From Clostridia bacterium (GTDB lineage Bacteria > Bacillota > Clostridia > UBA1381), in contig JAFQJD010000034.1 in NCBI GenBank assembly GCA_017415105.1, forward strand, positions 1-64,000: 64,000 nt of DNA, given 5' to 3'. Both the position numbers and the translations under genes were made by a program. Shown piece after piece: positions 40,109 through 49,696 of this stretch. The notes beneath the pieces were generated by a model, which made no database searches, was not told the origin of the DNA, and saw only the letters and a program-made list of their open reading frames with translations. How positions within the stretch are numbered: the first letter of the stretch is position 1; every line of letters begins with the position of its first letter.

Positions 40109-40323
40109 ATTTCAAAATCCTCAGCGGTAAACTCTGTTTTTAAACGGCGTTTACGGCGAACGGTTTTCTTGAAAATATCATACTTGAATTTTTTACAGTC
40201 ACCCTGTGAGGTGGCTGTGTTTTTTTTGAAGAGGGTGCAGAACATCTCATCCTCGCTATCCTCAAGCTTTTGTGCATACACACATAGTCCGCAAACCTTG
40301 TTTATATCGTCACTGTATATCAT
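40105..40323 (-). CDS. Small conserved-type cysteine-containing protein (72 aa)
   Basis: The product has CGLCVYAQ near residue 11, then FCTLFKK and DCKKF, a four-cysteine pattern that could bind a metal, and a basic tail KKTVRRKRRLK. It has a proper AAAGGAG RBS and runs opposite to nagA, overlapping its stop by 4 bases. I do not recognise a named family; short CxxC...C...C proteins of this kind recur in Clostridia. Zinc or Fe-S binding is only a guess. Confidence 0.68.
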   Translation of the reverse strand: MIYSDDINKVCGLCVYAQKLEDSEDEMFCTLFKKNTATSQGDCKKFKYDIFKKTVRRKRRLKTEFTAEDFEI

Positions 40324-40422
40324 TGGGTTACTCCTTTGTTACAAATAATATCGGAAAAAATGTATTATTATAGTTATTTTAACATAAATATCAATATTCG
40401 TAAAGAACTTTTTAAATTTTCC

Positions 40423-40451
40423 TTGATTTTATAAGTGTTTTATTATATAAT
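40423..40451 (+). promoter_or_regulatory. Sigma-A promoter of purB-purA
   Basis: TTGATT (40423-40428), a 17-base spacer and TATAAT (40446-40451). No purine riboswitch or PurBox was recognised in the ~60-base leader. Confidence 0.78.
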
Positions 40452-40520
40452 ATAAAAGGCGTATTTTGTGTGATACGTTAAATGTATTTTTCATGGAAAT
40501 CACAAAAGGAGAAGCTTATA

Positions 40521-41954
40521 ATGGCAACCGACACTTACGAGAGTCCGTTAAATTCGAGATATGCGTCAAAAGAGATGCAGTATATATTCTCACCGGATAA
40601 AAAGTTTTCGACATGGCGTAAGCTGTGGATAGCTCTTGCAGAGAGCGAAAAGGAGCTTGGGCTTAATATAACCGATGAGCAGATTGCCCAGATGAAGGAG
40701 CACATCTATGACATCAATTATGATGTTGCAAAAGAACAGGAAAAAAAGGTGCGTCACGATGTAATGTCGCACGTTTATGCGTTCGGCGTGCAGTGCCCGC
40801 TTGCAAAGCCGATAATACACCTTGGTGCTACAAGCTGTTATGTGGGTGATAACACAGACATTATAATAATGACCGAGGCTATGGAGCTCGTTAAGAAAAA
40901 ACTGGTGAGTCTTATAGCACAGCTTGCAAAGTTTGCAGAGGAATATAAAAATCTTCCGTGTCTGGCATTTACGCATTTTCAGCCGGCACAGCCTACAACC
41001 GTGGGAAAACGTGCTACACTCTGGCTTGAGGACCTCGTTATGGACCTTGAAGATGTGGAGCATCAGTTAAGCAAGGCAAAACTTCTTGGCTGTAAGGGTA
41101 CAACAGGTACGCAGGCGAGCTTTATGGAGCTGTTTGACGGTGACCATAACAAGTGTAAAGCACTGGATGAAAAGATTGCTTCTAAAATGGGGTATAAAAC
41201 GACATTTGCAGTAAGCGGTCAGACATATCCGAGAAAACTTGACACACAGATGTTAAATGTCCTGAGTGCAATTGCACAGAGTGCGTACAAGTTCTCGAAC
41301 GATATAAGACTTCTTCAGCACTTAAAGCAGATAGAAGAGCCGTTTGAGAAATCGCAGATAGGCTCATCTGCTATGGCATATAAACGTAACCCGATGCGAA
41401 GCGAGCGAATAGGTTCACTTGCAAGGTATGTTATTGTAGATGCACTAAACCCTGCAATAACAGCATCAACACAGTGGTTTGAGAGAACACTTGACGACAG
41501 TGCAAATAAGCGTATTAGTGTGCCTGAGGCGTTTTTAGCAGTTGATGCTATATTGAGCCTGTATATCAATGTCGTTGACGGACTTGTTGTTTACGACAAG
41601 GTAATAACAAAGCATTTTATGTCCGAGATTCCGTTCATGGCAACGGAGAATATAATGATGGATGCCGTTAAAAAGGGCGGTGACCGTCAGGAACTGCACG
41701 AAAAGATTCGTCAGTATTCAATGGAGGCAGGTGCAAGAGTAAAGGTAGAGGGGAAAGATAACAACCTCGCTGAGCTCATTGCAGGAGATGCGTCATTCGG
41801 ACTTACAATAGATGAAATCAATGCTGTTATGAAGCCGGAAAACTTCGTGGGTAGATCACCCGAGCAGGTTGACGATTTCATAAATGATGTGATAGCACCG
41901 ATACTTGATAAGAACAAAGATTTGCTCGGTGTGGAAGTAGAAATAAATGTTTGA
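40521..41954 (+). CDS. purB: Adenylosuccinate lyase
   Basis: This 477-residue fumarase/aspartase-superfamily enzyme acts in de novo purine synthesis (SAICAR cleavage) and AMP formation. Landmarks are SPLNSRYASKEMQYIF, LGATSCYVGDNTD, the catalytic-histidine region KGTTGTQASF and the signature GSSAMAYKRNP. The ATG at 40521 follows AAAGGAGAAGC; an in-frame ATG at 40482 lies upstream of the RBS. It is slightly longer than the ~430-residue Bacillus type and closer to eukaryote-like lyases. It is paired with purA, so this unit commits IMP to AMP. Confidence 0.95.
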   Translation: MATDTYESPLNSRYASKEMQYIFSPDKKFSTWRKLWIALAESEKELGLNITDEQIAQMKEHIYDINYDVAKEQEKKVRHDVMSHVYAFGVQCPLAKPIIHLGATSCYVGDNTDIIIMTEAMELVKKKLVSLIAQLAKFAEEYKNLPCLAFTHFQPAQPTTVGKRATLWLEDLVMDLEDVEHQLSKAKLLGCKGTTGTQASFMELFDGDHNKCKALDEKIASKMGYKTTFAVSGQTYPRKLDTQMLNVLSAIAQSAYKFSNDIRLLQHLKQIEEPFEKSQIGSSAMAYKRNPMRSERIGSLARYVIVDALNPAITASTQWFERTLDDSANKRISVPEAFLAVDAILSLYINVVDGLVVYDKVITKHFMSEIPFMATENIMMDAVKKGGDRQELHEKIRQYSMEAGARVKVEGKDNNLAELIAGDASFGLTIDEINAVMKPENFVGRSPEQVDDFINDVIAPILDKNKDLLGVEVEINV

Positions 41955-41977
41955 TTTTAAGAGAGGGGTAAACAAAA

Positions 41978-43252
41978 ATGGTAAAAGCAGTAGTAGGTGC
42001 ATGTTGGGGTGACGAGGGTAAAGGTAAGATTACCGATATGCTCGCAGCTGATGCAGATATAGTTGTACGTTTTCAGGGCGGTGCGAATGCAGGTCACACA
42101 ATCGTAAATGATTACGGTAAGTTTGCACTTCATCTTCTTCCGTCAGGTTCATTTAATCAGAATGTTACAAATATGATAGGTAACGGTGTTGCTCTTGATA
42201 TTGAACAGCTTGTAAAGGAAATTGAAGAAGTAGTTTCAAAAGGTGTTCCGCGTCCGAATATCGTAGTATCAGAAAGAGCACAGGTGCTTATGCCGTACCA
42301 CAGACTCTTTGATACATACGAGGAGGAAAGACTTTCAGACCGTCAGTTCGGCTCAACAAAGTCGGGCATTGCTCCGTTCTTCTCGGATAAGTTTGCAAAG
42401 ATAGGTTTTCAGGTATGGGAGCTATTTGAGGAGGACAGACTGAAAGAGAAAATCAAAAACGTGCTTGAGGTTAAGAATCTCATGCTTGAGCACGTATATC
42501 ATAAACCGCTTCTTGATGCTGATGAGCTTTATGCAACGTGTAAGCGTTATGCGGAAATGATAAAACCGTATGTTATCGACTCTGTTAAGTTTATGCACGA
42601 GGCTGTAAAGGCAGGCAAGACAATTCTTTTAGAGGGTCAGCTTGGCTCACTTAAGGACCCGGATTTTGGTATATATCCAATGACAACATCATCATCAACA
42701 CTTGCCGGTTACGGTGCAATAGGTGCAGGCGTACCGCCGTATGAGATAAAGGAAATCATAACAGTTGTTAAGGCGTACTCATCAGCAGTTGGTGCAGGTG
42801 CTTTCGTATCAGAGATATTTGGTGAAGAAGCAGACGAATTAAGACGTCGTGGCGGTGACGGTGGTGAATACGGTGCAACAACCGGCAGACCAAGACGTAT
42901 GGGTTGGTTTGACTGTGTGGCATCACGCTACGGTTGCCGTGTTCAGGGTACAACAGCCGTTGCGTTTACTGTGCTTGATGTACTTGGCTATCTTGATGAA
43001 ATTTCGGTATGTGTAGGCTATGAGGTTGACGGTGAGGTTATCCGTGACTTCCCGACAACAGGCAAGCTTGAAAAGGCAAAACCGGTGCTTAAGGTTCTTC
43101 CGGGCTGGAAGACTGATATAAGAGGCATTACAAAGTATGAGGACCTCCCCGAGAACTGTCGTAATTATATTGAGTTCATCGAAAAAGAGCTTGAAGTTCC
43201 TATTAAGATTGTTTCAAACGGTCCGGCAAGAAATGACATTATAATGAGATAA
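41978..43252 (+). CDS. purA: Adenylosuccinate synthetase
   Basis: The 424-residue GTP-dependent enzyme joins IMP and aspartate. The N-terminal P-loop-like segment is GACWGDEGKGKITD, where most family members have Q rather than C before WGDEGKGK. GANAGHTIV and the conserved LEGQLGSLKD, RRGGDGGEYGATTGRPRRMGW and IVSNGPAR segments follow. The middle part (KSGIAPFFSDKFAKIGFQ) is the switch region. Together with purB 23 bases upstream it completes AMP synthesis. Two terminators follow. Confidence 0.94.
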   Translation: MVKAVVGACWGDEGKGKITDMLAADADIVVRFQGGANAGHTIVNDYGKFALHLLPSGSFNQNVTNMIGNGVALDIEQLVKEIEEVVSKGVPRPNIVVSERAQVLMPYHRLFDTYEEERLSDRQFGSTKSGIAPFFSDKFAKIGFQVWELFEEDRLKEKIKNVLEVKNLMLEHVYHKPLLDADELYATCKRYAEMIKPYVIDSVKFMHEAVKAGKTILLEGQLGSLKDPDFGIYPMTTSSSTLAGYGAIGAGVPPYEIKEIITVVKAYSSAVGAGAFVSEIFGEEADELRRRGGDGGEYGATTGRPRRMGWFDCVASRYGCRVQGTTAVAFTVLDVLGYLDEISVCVGYEVDGEVIRDFPTTGKLEKAKPVLKVLPGWKTDIRGITKYEDLPENCRNYIEFIEKELEVPIKIVSNGPARNDIIMR

Positions 43253-43320
43253 CGAAAAAATCGCAGAATTTTCTGCGATTTTTTTACTTTATAGGAAATT
43301 GCGTATTTCCTATAAAGTAA
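43253..43320 (+). terminator. Two overlapping terminators after purA
   Basis: AAAAAATCGCAGA (from 43256) pairs with TCTGCGATTTTTT. Directly behind it ACTTTATAGGAAAT pairs with ATTTCCTATAAAGT (43287-43319), whose flanking A tract can also terminate minus-strand transcripts. Confidence 0.85.
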
Positions 43321-43332
43321 AAAAATATTAAA

Positions 43333-43379
43333 TGCCCGTGCGAAATTTTCCTCGCTATGCTCGGAAACGCACATGGGCA
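43333..43379. repeat. Intergenic hairpin repeat D
   Basis: TGCCC/GGGCA and TGCG/CGCA arms (43333-43342 with 43368-43379) enclose a TTTCC/GGAAA inner stem. No T tract follows, so it is not a terminator. The minus-strand core resembles repeats B and C only loosely. Confidence 0.55.
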
Positions 43380-43383
43380 CGAC

Positions 43384-43444
43384 CAAAGCGTTATCCTTCT
43401 ATACCCACCACAGGCGTGTGCCGAAGGCGCTTTGTTCTTTGTTC
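43384..43444. repeat. Intergenic hairpin repeat E
   Basis: CAAAGCG (43384-43390) pairs with CGCTTTG (43438-43444), and CCTTC (43395-43399) with GAAGG (43433-43437). It adjoins repeat D. Confidence 0.55.
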
Positions 43445-43463
43445 ATTTTTTGTTCATAAATTA

Positions 43464-43492
43464 TTGACTAACGCATAAAATTATGTTATAAT
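43464..43492 (+). promoter_or_regulatory. Sigma-A promoter of zinc-ribbon membrane protein
   Basis: TTGACT (43464-43469), a 17-base spacer and TATAAT (43487-43492). Confidence 0.82.
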
Positions 43493-43531
43493 TTGTCTAT
43501 AAAAAGCTTTTAAGCAAAAGGAGGATTTAAA

Positions 43532-44323
43532 ATGATAAGTTATATTTTCGGAAAGGCTATTGATATTCTTAAGAGAAAGCCGTTTATGCTATGGGGTGTA
43601 TCACTTCTTCATGTAGTGGTGGTTGCAGCGGTAAAGATAACAGGCTCAATGTTGCCGATTTTGAGTATTCCGATAGTTCTTACACTTAATGCAGGTATGT
43701 CTGCACTTTACCTTGACGGTTACAACGGCAAGGAAGTAAACTCAAAACAGCTGTTTCGTGGTTTTACAAAGGAATGTGCTTCAAGAGTTCCTGCAGGTAT
43801 GCTCTGGTATAAGCTATGGGAAACAATCTGGAATTTTGTTCCGGTAGTTGGTATCATAAAGTCATATTCATATGCCTTTACACCGTACATATTACTTTCA
43901 AGACCGGAAATCAGTGTGCTTGACGCATTAAAGACATCAATGCAGGAAACAAGCGGATATAAGGCAAGAATGTTTGGTGCAGATATTCTTATGGGTCTTA
44001 TCGTGGTGGGCTTGTATCTTGTATTTGCACTTATTATGATAATACCGGTGCTTGGCTGGATTGTAGGTATAGTAGGAATGGTAGCAACAGCAATTTTGTT
44101 CCCGCTATTTACAGGACTTGTAAGAGCTGGTTTCTATGAAGAGGCAAAGTCAGGCAGATTCAAACAGCCAATTTATGCATACGCACAGCCACAGGGAACA
44201 GTACCCCCGACAGGTGATGCACAGCCGTCAGAAGATGGTGCATGGTTCTGCACACAGTGTGGTGTTAAGAACAGCTCGGCATCAAATTTCTGTACACAGT
44301 GCGGTAAAGCAAAGAGCTTATAA
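43532..44323 (+). CDS. DUF975-like membrane protein with C-terminal zinc ribbon
   Basis: A 263-residue protein with about five to six hydrophobic segments (~18-60, 95-125, 150-205), resembling the DUF975/glycerophosphoryl-permease-like membrane families. A Pro/Gln linker leads to a zinc ribbon WFCTQCGVKNSSASNFCTQCGK (two CxxC pairs) at the cytoplasmic C-terminus. Such zinc-ribbon tails are frequent in clostridial membrane proteins of unknown role. It is a single gene with a strong promoter, AGGAGG RBS and terminator. No function can be assigned. Confidence 0.78.
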   Translation: MISYIFGKAIDILKRKPFMLWGVSLLHVVVVAAVKITGSMLPILSIPIVLTLNAGMSALYLDGYNGKEVNSKQLFRGFTKECASRVPAGMLWYKLWETIWNFVPVVGIIKSYSYAFTPYILLSRPEISVLDALKTSMQETSGYKARMFGADILMGLIVVGLYLVFALIMIIPVLGWIVGIVGMVATAILFPLFTGLVRAGFYEEAKSGRFKQPIYAYAQPQGTVPPTGDAQPSEDGAWFCTQCGVKNSSASNFCTQCGKAKSL

Positions 44324-44327
44324 ATTT

Positions 44328-44362
44328 AAAATCACATTGGCATTGCCAATGTGATTTTTTTA
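44328..44362. terminator. Bidirectional terminator between the zinc-ribbon gene and trkH
   Basis: AAAATCACATTGGC pairs with GCCAATGTGATTTT around a short loop, with T residues on the plus side and A residues on the other, serving both convergent genes. Confidence 0.88.
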
Positions 44363-44364
44363 CT

Positions 44365-45804
44365 TTATCTTTTCCATGTATATGGCGATACAAGCATTAG
44401 TATCGGGAAAATTTCAAGTCTGCCGATAAGCATATCAAGTGATAGTACTATTTTTGAAAGAGCTGAGAACATAGAGAAGTTCTCTGCCGGACCTACAAGC
44501 CCTAATCCCGGACCAATGTTGTTTATAGTCGCTGCAACTGCGGTAAAATTCGTTGTGAAATCGTAGTTATCAAGGCTTATTATAAGCATTGATACTGCAA
44601 ACAGAACAAGGAATACCGCAATATATACGCTTACTGTTCTTACGGTTTCTGATTCAATTGTTTTTCCGTTCATCGAAATCTTATGAGTACTGTTTGGGTG
44701 TGCTGCAATCTTTATTTCCTTGCGTATGGACTTTAAGAGAATCAGTATTCGCGACACTTTTATTCCGCCACCTGTACTTCCTGCACAAGCACCTATAAAC
44801 ATAAGTGCAACAAGTATTGTTTTTGAAAGTGCAGGCCATAAATCAAAGTTTACGGTTGAATAACCGGTGGTTGTGATAATTGATGCCGTCTGGAAGAAAC
44901 CGTGTCTTAACGAGGTTCCAAAGTCGGGGAATAATTGGCGACAGTTTATACTGATGATGAGTGCCGAAACGAGTATTATCCCCAGATATACTTTATATTC
45001 ATCTGACCGTAATGCATCACGCATACGCCGTGTCAGAATGAGATAGTAAATGGTAAAGTCTATACCGAACAATGTCATAAATACTGTTATCGTGATCTGA
45101 ACATACGGTGAGTAATCGGCTATACTTGTGTTTAACACACCGAATCCGCCCGTGCCGGCTGTGCCGAAAGCAAGAGTGATTGCACTGAATGCTCCAATGC
45201 CGTCAAGATATAAAAGAATTATTTCTATGAGTGTAAGTCCCATATATATAAGATACAGAATCTTTGCTGATGAGCGTATCTTTGGTACAAGCTTACTTAC
45301 TGACGGACCGGTGCTTTCTGCACGAAGGAGGTGTACGTTACTTCCGCCTGAAAGCGGGAGAAGTGCAACCAAAAAAACAAGAACTCCCATACCACCTATC
45401 CAGTGCGTGAAGCTTCGCCAGAACAGATGTGCCCTTGGCAACGCCTCAACATCTGTAAGGATTGATGCACCTGTCGTTGTAAATCCCGATACGGTTTCAA
45501 AAAACGCATCGATGAAATTCGGTATGTAACCTGAAACGAAAAACGGAACAGCACCAAAAAGACTGATTATAATCCACGCAAGAGCAACGGTAACAAAACC
45601 TTCTTTTGAATACATTGTTGTACGTTTTGGCTTTATGAGCGACAGTGCTACACCGACTATGAGGCATAGCAGTGCAGAAAGTAGGTAAATTATAAAACTT
45701 TCTGTATCCTTGTAGCACAATGCACATATTGCAGGCAAAGCCATACAAGCCGCTTCAATATTGAGTACTGACCCGAGAGTGTGAAGAATTACTTTATAGT
45801 TCAT
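44365..45804 (-). CDS. trkH: Trk/Ktr potassium uptake protein, membrane subunit TrkH
   Basis: A 479-residue potassium translocator with four pore repeats. The filter-type motifs are SGFTTTGASIL, FGTAGTGGFGVL, ITTTGYSTVNF and the last NNIGPGLGLVGP. WIGGMGVLVFL and GACAGSTGGGIKVSR are further TrkH landmarks. The ATG at 45804 follows AAAGGAG. It is transcribed 13 bases after trkA, which encodes its gating ring, so the two make a complete K+ uptake system. Confidence 0.95.
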   Translation of the reverse strand: MNYKVILHTLGSVLNIEAACMALPAICALCYKDTESFIIYLLSALLCLIVGVALSLIKPKRTTMYSKEGFVTVALAWIIISLFGAVPFFVSGYIPNFIDAFFETVSGFTTTGASILTDVEALPRAHLFWRSFTHWIGGMGVLVFLVALLPLSGGSNVHLLRAESTGPSVSKLVPKIRSSAKILYLIYMGLTLIEIILLYLDGIGAFSAITLAFGTAGTGGFGVLNTSIADYSPYVQITITVFMTLFGIDFTIYYLILTRRMRDALRSDEYKVYLGIILVSALIISINCRQLFPDFGTSLRHGFFQTASIITTTGYSTVNFDLWPALSKTILVALMFIGACAGSTGGGIKVSRILILLKSIRKEIKIAAHPNSTHKISMNGKTIESETVRTVSVYIAVFLVLFAVSMLIISLDNYDFTTNFTAVAATINNIGPGLGLVGPAENFSMFSALSKIVLSLDMLIGRLEIFPILMLVSPYTWKR

Positions 45805-45817
45805 TTGCAGCACTCCT

Positions 45818-47176
45818 TTAGTCAAGAATATCTGTAATATCGTTTACGCCCGTAGCGGTAGTTACAACGACTACTGTATCATTGCTCATCATTGCATCGC
45901 TGCCTCGGGGAATAATTATTTTTCCGTTACGGTGTATGCAGGCAACAAGTGCACTCTTGCTTATGTTAAGTGAATGCAATGGTATATTTGCTACAGGTGA
46001 GTTTTCTTTTATGCGGAACTCCAATGCCTCTGCATTTCCGTTTAAGATACGGTGCATGGTTTCAATATTACTGCCCATTGAGTTGCGTTTTGAACGCACA
46101 AACTGCACTATATTTTCAGCAGTTATGTTTTTTGGACAGATTGTTGTTCCGAGGTCAAGTTTGTTTATTACATCATCGTATGCAATACGGTTTATTTTCG
46201 TTATGAGTTTACCATCAGTTACTGTGCGTGCAAACATAGAAAGCAGAATGTTTTCTTCGTCAATGTTTGTAAGTGACACGAATGATGAGGTGTTTTCAAT
46301 GCCTTCCTCAAGAAGCTGTCTGTTGTCAGTACCGTCTGCATGTATTATGGTAGTTTTGGGTAACAGTTCACAAAGCTCGTCGCATCGTTTTTTATCACGC
46401 TCTATGATTTTTACATCAATGCCGGACTCATTAAGAAGCTTTGCAAGATAAACTGCCGTTTCGCCGCCGCCGACTATGATTGTGTTCTTAACTTTACCCA
46501 ACTTTATGCCGGCTTTTTTGAAAAATACAGCTTCGGTTTTTAGCGGGGCAAGCACGCTTATATAGTCGTTAGCGAGCAGTGTGAAATCACCGTGTGGAAT
46601 GAAGGTTTCATTTTCACGTTCAACTCCGCAGACAAGAACGTCACAACCAAGTTTTCCTACAATATTTGCGACCTTCATATTATTGAGTACGGAATCCTCG
46701 GGGATTTGGAACTTTAATATTTCCACTCTGCCTTTTGCAAATGTGTCAATGTTTATTGCTGCAGGGAAACGCAGATTTCGTGCAATTACCGCTGCTGCCG
46801 CACGTTCGGGGTTGATAACCATTGCAAGTCCAAGGTCTTCCTTGAACAGGTGTATCTCTTTTCCATATTCGGGGTTTCTCACACGTGCAATCGTCTGGCA
46901 GTGACCGGACTTGCGCGCAATAAGGCAGGTAAGAAGATTTATTTCGTCTGATGCAGTTACTGCGATAAGAATATCTGCATCCCTGACACCTGCGTCAGTA
47001 AGAGTGTCAAGGCTTGTTCCGCTACCCAGAACACCCATAACGTCAAATTGATTAACAAGTGTATTTATCGGGAGAGTGCGTGTGTCAACAACGGTTATGT
47101 TATGTTCTTTTTCAAGACAGAGCATCTCAACAATCTTTTTGCCGACATTTCCACATCCTACAACTATAATATTCAT
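45818..47176 (-). CDS. trkA: Trk potassium uptake regulatory subunit TrkA
   Basis: The 452-residue cytoplasmic regulator has two RCK units. Each has a Rossmann NAD-binding motif (VVGCGNVGKKIVEML at the start; IVGGGETAVYLAKLL near residue 230) followed by a TrkA-C subdomain. It forms the nucleotide-sensing ring under TrkH. The ATG at 47176 has GAGGGA upstream. The order trkA-trkH, with a gap of 13 bases, indicates co-transcription. Confidence 0.94.
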   Translation of the reverse strand: MNIIVVGCGNVGKKIVEMLCLEKEHNITVVDTRTLPINTLVNQFDVMGVLGSGTSLDTLTDAGVRDADILIAVTASDEINLLTCLIARKSGHCQTIARVRNPEYGKEIHLFKEDLGLAMVINPERAAAAVIARNLRFPAAINIDTFAKGRVEILKFQIPEDSVLNNMKVANIVGKLGCDVLVCGVERENETFIPHGDFTLLANDYISVLAPLKTEAVFFKKAGIKLGKVKNTIIVGGGETAVYLAKLLNESGIDVKIIERDKKRCDELCELLPKTTIIHADGTDNRQLLEEGIENTSSFVSLTNIDEENILLSMFARTVTDGKLITKINRIAYDDVINKLDLGTTICPKNITAENIVQFVRSKRNSMGSNIETMHRILNGNAEALEFRIKENSPVANIPLHSLNISKSALVACIHRNGKIIIPRGSDAMMSNDTVVVVTTATGVNDITDILD

Positions 47177-47194
47177 ACTTAATTCCCTCATTTA

Positions 47195-49525
47195 TCAGTT
47201 TACGGTAAGTATTAGTTCCTTGCCGTCAGCATCTGCTGTTATCTGTGTGTTTTCTGTTATTTTGCCTGTGAGTGCAAGCTTTGCGAGCTTATCCTCAAGC
47301 AGTGAGCGGATAGCCCGCTTAAGCGGTCTTGCACCGAACTTAACGTCATAGCCCGTCTCAAGTATCAAATCCTTTGCGGTATCTGTTACGGTAAGTGATG
47401 CGTTCTTTTCGCTTATCTTCTGTGATATATCCTTTAAGAGCAGGTCAATAATCTGTCTCAGTTCAGGCTTTGTGAGTGGTTTAAATACAACTACCTCATC
47501 AATTCTGTTTAAAAACTCCGGACGGAAGAACTCTTTTAAGCTCTTATCAACATTGTCTTTCATTGTAACCTCAACATCGCGTGCAAAGCCTGTTTTGTTT
47601 GCAGAGAACTCCGAGCCTGAGTTTGTTGTCATAACGATGATGGTGTTTTCAAAGTTTACTATCTTGCCGTGACTGTCTGCAATACGTCCGTCATCAAGTA
47701 TCTGCAGGAATATATTAAATACATCAGGATGTGCTTTTTCTATCTCGTCAAGCAGGATTACAGAATACGGCTTTCTGCGTATTTTCTCCGTAAGCTGACC
47801 GGCATCGTCGTATCCGACATATCCCGGAGGCGAACCGATAAGCTTTGACACTGCGTGCTTTTCCATATACTCCGACATATCTATACGCACAAGTGCTTCT
47901 TCGTTATTAAACATAACCTCTGCAATAGTTTTAACAAGCTCGGTTTTACCAACGCCTGTCGGGCCTGCGAATATGAAAGAAACGGGACGTTTCTTTGTTG
48001 TTATATCGGCACGTCCTCTGCGTATTGCACGTGCAACGGCAGTGACTGCATCCTCCTGACCGATTACACGTTCGTGTATGCGTGTTTCGAGATTCAAGAG
48101 CTTTTCTGTTTCATCTTCTGTGAGTCTGTGTACCGGTATTTTAGTCCAGCTCTCAATGACTGCAGCGATGTCGTCAAATGTGATTTCGATATCCTTTGAT
48201 GATGCCTCGCATCTTGCCTTGTCGGCTTCAAGGCGAAGCTTTTCTGAACGCAGATTTGCTATTTTCTCATAGTCAGGGTTTTCGTTACCTGCGTTATTTA
48301 GTTCTTCTAGCTCTGTTTCGATAATTCCAAGTCGTTCGTTTACGAGTGTAAGCTCGTAAAGCTCCTTGTTTTTGAGGTTTACACGTGAACCGGCTTCGTC
48401 GATTACATCTATTGCCTTGTCAGGCAGAAAACGGTCTGTGATATACCGTTCAGACATTTTTACCGCCTGTTCAACAATTTCAGGAGATATTTTAACCTTA
48501 TGATAGTTTTCATAATAGTCCTTGATACCGTTAAGTATCTCGATGCTTTCATCAATTGAAGGCTCGTCAATCATTACCGGCTGAAAACGCCTTTCAAGTG
48601 CTGTGTCTTTTTCTATATGCTTTCTGTACTCGTTTATGGTTGTAGCACCGATTATCTGTATTTCACCACGTGCAAGTGCAGGTTTTAAGATGTTTGCCGC
48701 ACTCATTGCACCTTCGGCATCACCTGCGGCTACAATGTTATGGATTTCGTCTATCACCAGCACAACATTACCGCGTTCCTCGGCTTCCTTTAAGAGTGAT
48801 TTGAGCCTTGATTCGAACTGACCCCGAAACTGTGTTCCTGCAACGAGTGCCGCAAAGTCAATCAGATAAAGACGTACATCAAAAAGCTTCGGCGGAACAC
48901 TGCGTTCAAATATACGCATTGCAAGTCCTTCGGCAACCGCAGTCTTGCCGACGCCGGGTTCGCCTAAAAGTATCGGATTATTCTTTGAACGACGGTTCAG
49001 AATCTGAATTACACGCTCAATTTCATCGTTACGGCTTACTACTCTGTCAACCTTTCCAAGTGCTGCACGTGCGGTGAGGTCTGTACCGTAGGTGTCAAGC
49101 ATACTTTTTTTGTTATTGCCGCTCTTGCGTGATTTTTTATCGTCCTTTTTGGTATCATCGTTCTTTTTTGAACTGCCACCCATACCACCGAAAAAGTTGT
49201 TCATAAAATCAGAGAGGGGAGCAGTTGCAGCACCGCCTTCAGAGTCCTCATCAGCATCTATGCCCATACTCATAAGCATATTTGCCTCTGCCTCTTGCAA
49301 AGCCTCCGGCCCGCCCATGCTTTCAATCATATCGTTCATCTGCTCGTTGATTGACTCTATCTCATCAGCACCGATGCCAAACTTCTCAAACATCTGGTCA
49401 ACCGGTGCGAGTCCGAGCTCTTTTGCACACGACAAACAATAGCCTTCCATAGAGGTCTTGCCGTTCTCCATTTTCGTTATATACATTACTGCGGGTCTCA
49501 CTCCGCATTTTACACACATTTCCAT
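47195..49525 (-). CDS. clpE: ClpE-type AAA+ unfoldase with N-terminal zinc finger
   Basis: A 776-residue Clp/Hsp100 ATPase. The N-terminus is a zinc finger, [15 protein letters not shown] followed by [10 protein letters not shown], like that of ClpE and of McsA, instead of the ClpC N-domain repeats. A Met/Gly-rich region and a charged linker ([17 protein letters not shown]) follow. AAA-1 has [13 protein letters not shown], a coiled-coil middle domain comes next, and AAA-2 has [12 protein letters not shown] and the [16 protein letters not shown] Walker B. The ATG at 49525 is the first plausible start; RBS spacing (AAAGGA, 14 bases) is long. It lies 18 bases upstream of trkA. No CtsR box was seen upstream. 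Confidence 0.9.
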   Translation of the reverse strand: MEMCVKCGVRPAVMYITKMENGKTSMEGYCLSCAKELGLAPVDQMFEKFGIGADEIESINEQMNDMIESMGGPEALQEAEANMLMSMGIDADEDSEGGAATAPLSDFMNNFFGGMGGSSKKNDDTKKDDKKSRKSGNNKKSMLDTYGTDLTARAALGKVDRVVSRNDEIERVIQILNRRSKNNPILLGEPGVGKTAVAEGLAMRIFERSVPPKLFDVRLYLIDFAALVAGTQFRGQFESRLKSLLKEAEERGNVVLVIDEIHNIVAAGDAEGAMSAANILKPALARGEIQIIGATTINEYRKHIEKDTALERRFQPVMIDEPSIDESIEILNGIKDYYENYHKVKISPEIVEQAVKMSERYITDRFLPDKAIDVIDEAGSRVNLKNKELYELTLVNERLGIIETELEELNNAGNENPDYEKIANLRSEKLRLEADKARCEASSKDIEITFDDIAAVIESWTKIPVHRLTEDETEKLLNLETRIHERVIGQEDAVTAVARAIRRGRADITTKKRPVSFIFAGPTGVGKTELVKTIAEVMFNNEEALVRIDMSEYMEKHAVSKLIGSPPGYVGYDDAGQLTEKIRRKPYSVILLDEIEKAHPDVFNIFLQILDDGRIADSHGKIVNFENTIIVMTTNSGSEFSANKTGFARDVEVTMKDNVDKSLKEFFRPEFLNRIDEVVVFKPLTKPELRQIIDLLLKDISQKISEKNASLTVTDTAKDLILETGYDVKFGARPLKRAIRSLLEDKLAKLALTGKITENTQITADADGKELILTVN

Positions 49526-49568
49526 ATTTATATAAATTTTCCTTTCAATATACAAATAGCCATTTTGT

Positions 49569-49574
49569 ATTATA
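49569..49574 (-). promoter_or_regulatory. Candidate -10 box of clpE-trkA-trkH
   Basis: TATAAT on the minus strand about 44 bases before the clpE start; the matching -35 is weak. This short divergent region has no CtsR (GGTCAAA) or CIRCE-type repeat. Confidence 0.45.
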
Positions 49575-49635
49575 CCACATATTTTTGCGTTTTAAAAGAC
49601 TTTTTTTAAAATTTATAATTTGTTAACTATTTTAC

Positions 49636-49664
49636 TTGAAAAAAACAGTAATATAGTGTATAAT
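49636..49664 (+). promoter_or_regulatory. Sigma-A promoter of rhaA
   Basis: TTGAAA (49636-49641), a 17-base spacer and TATAAT (49659-49664). Confidence 0.78.
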
Positions 49665-49696
49665 ATACTCATCAGTTATTTTTTGGAGGTTGAGAA

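Noticed and set aside
45882-46451. 189-codon plus-strand ORF inside trkA
   Set aside because: Antisense to conserved TrkA motifs; no RBS.
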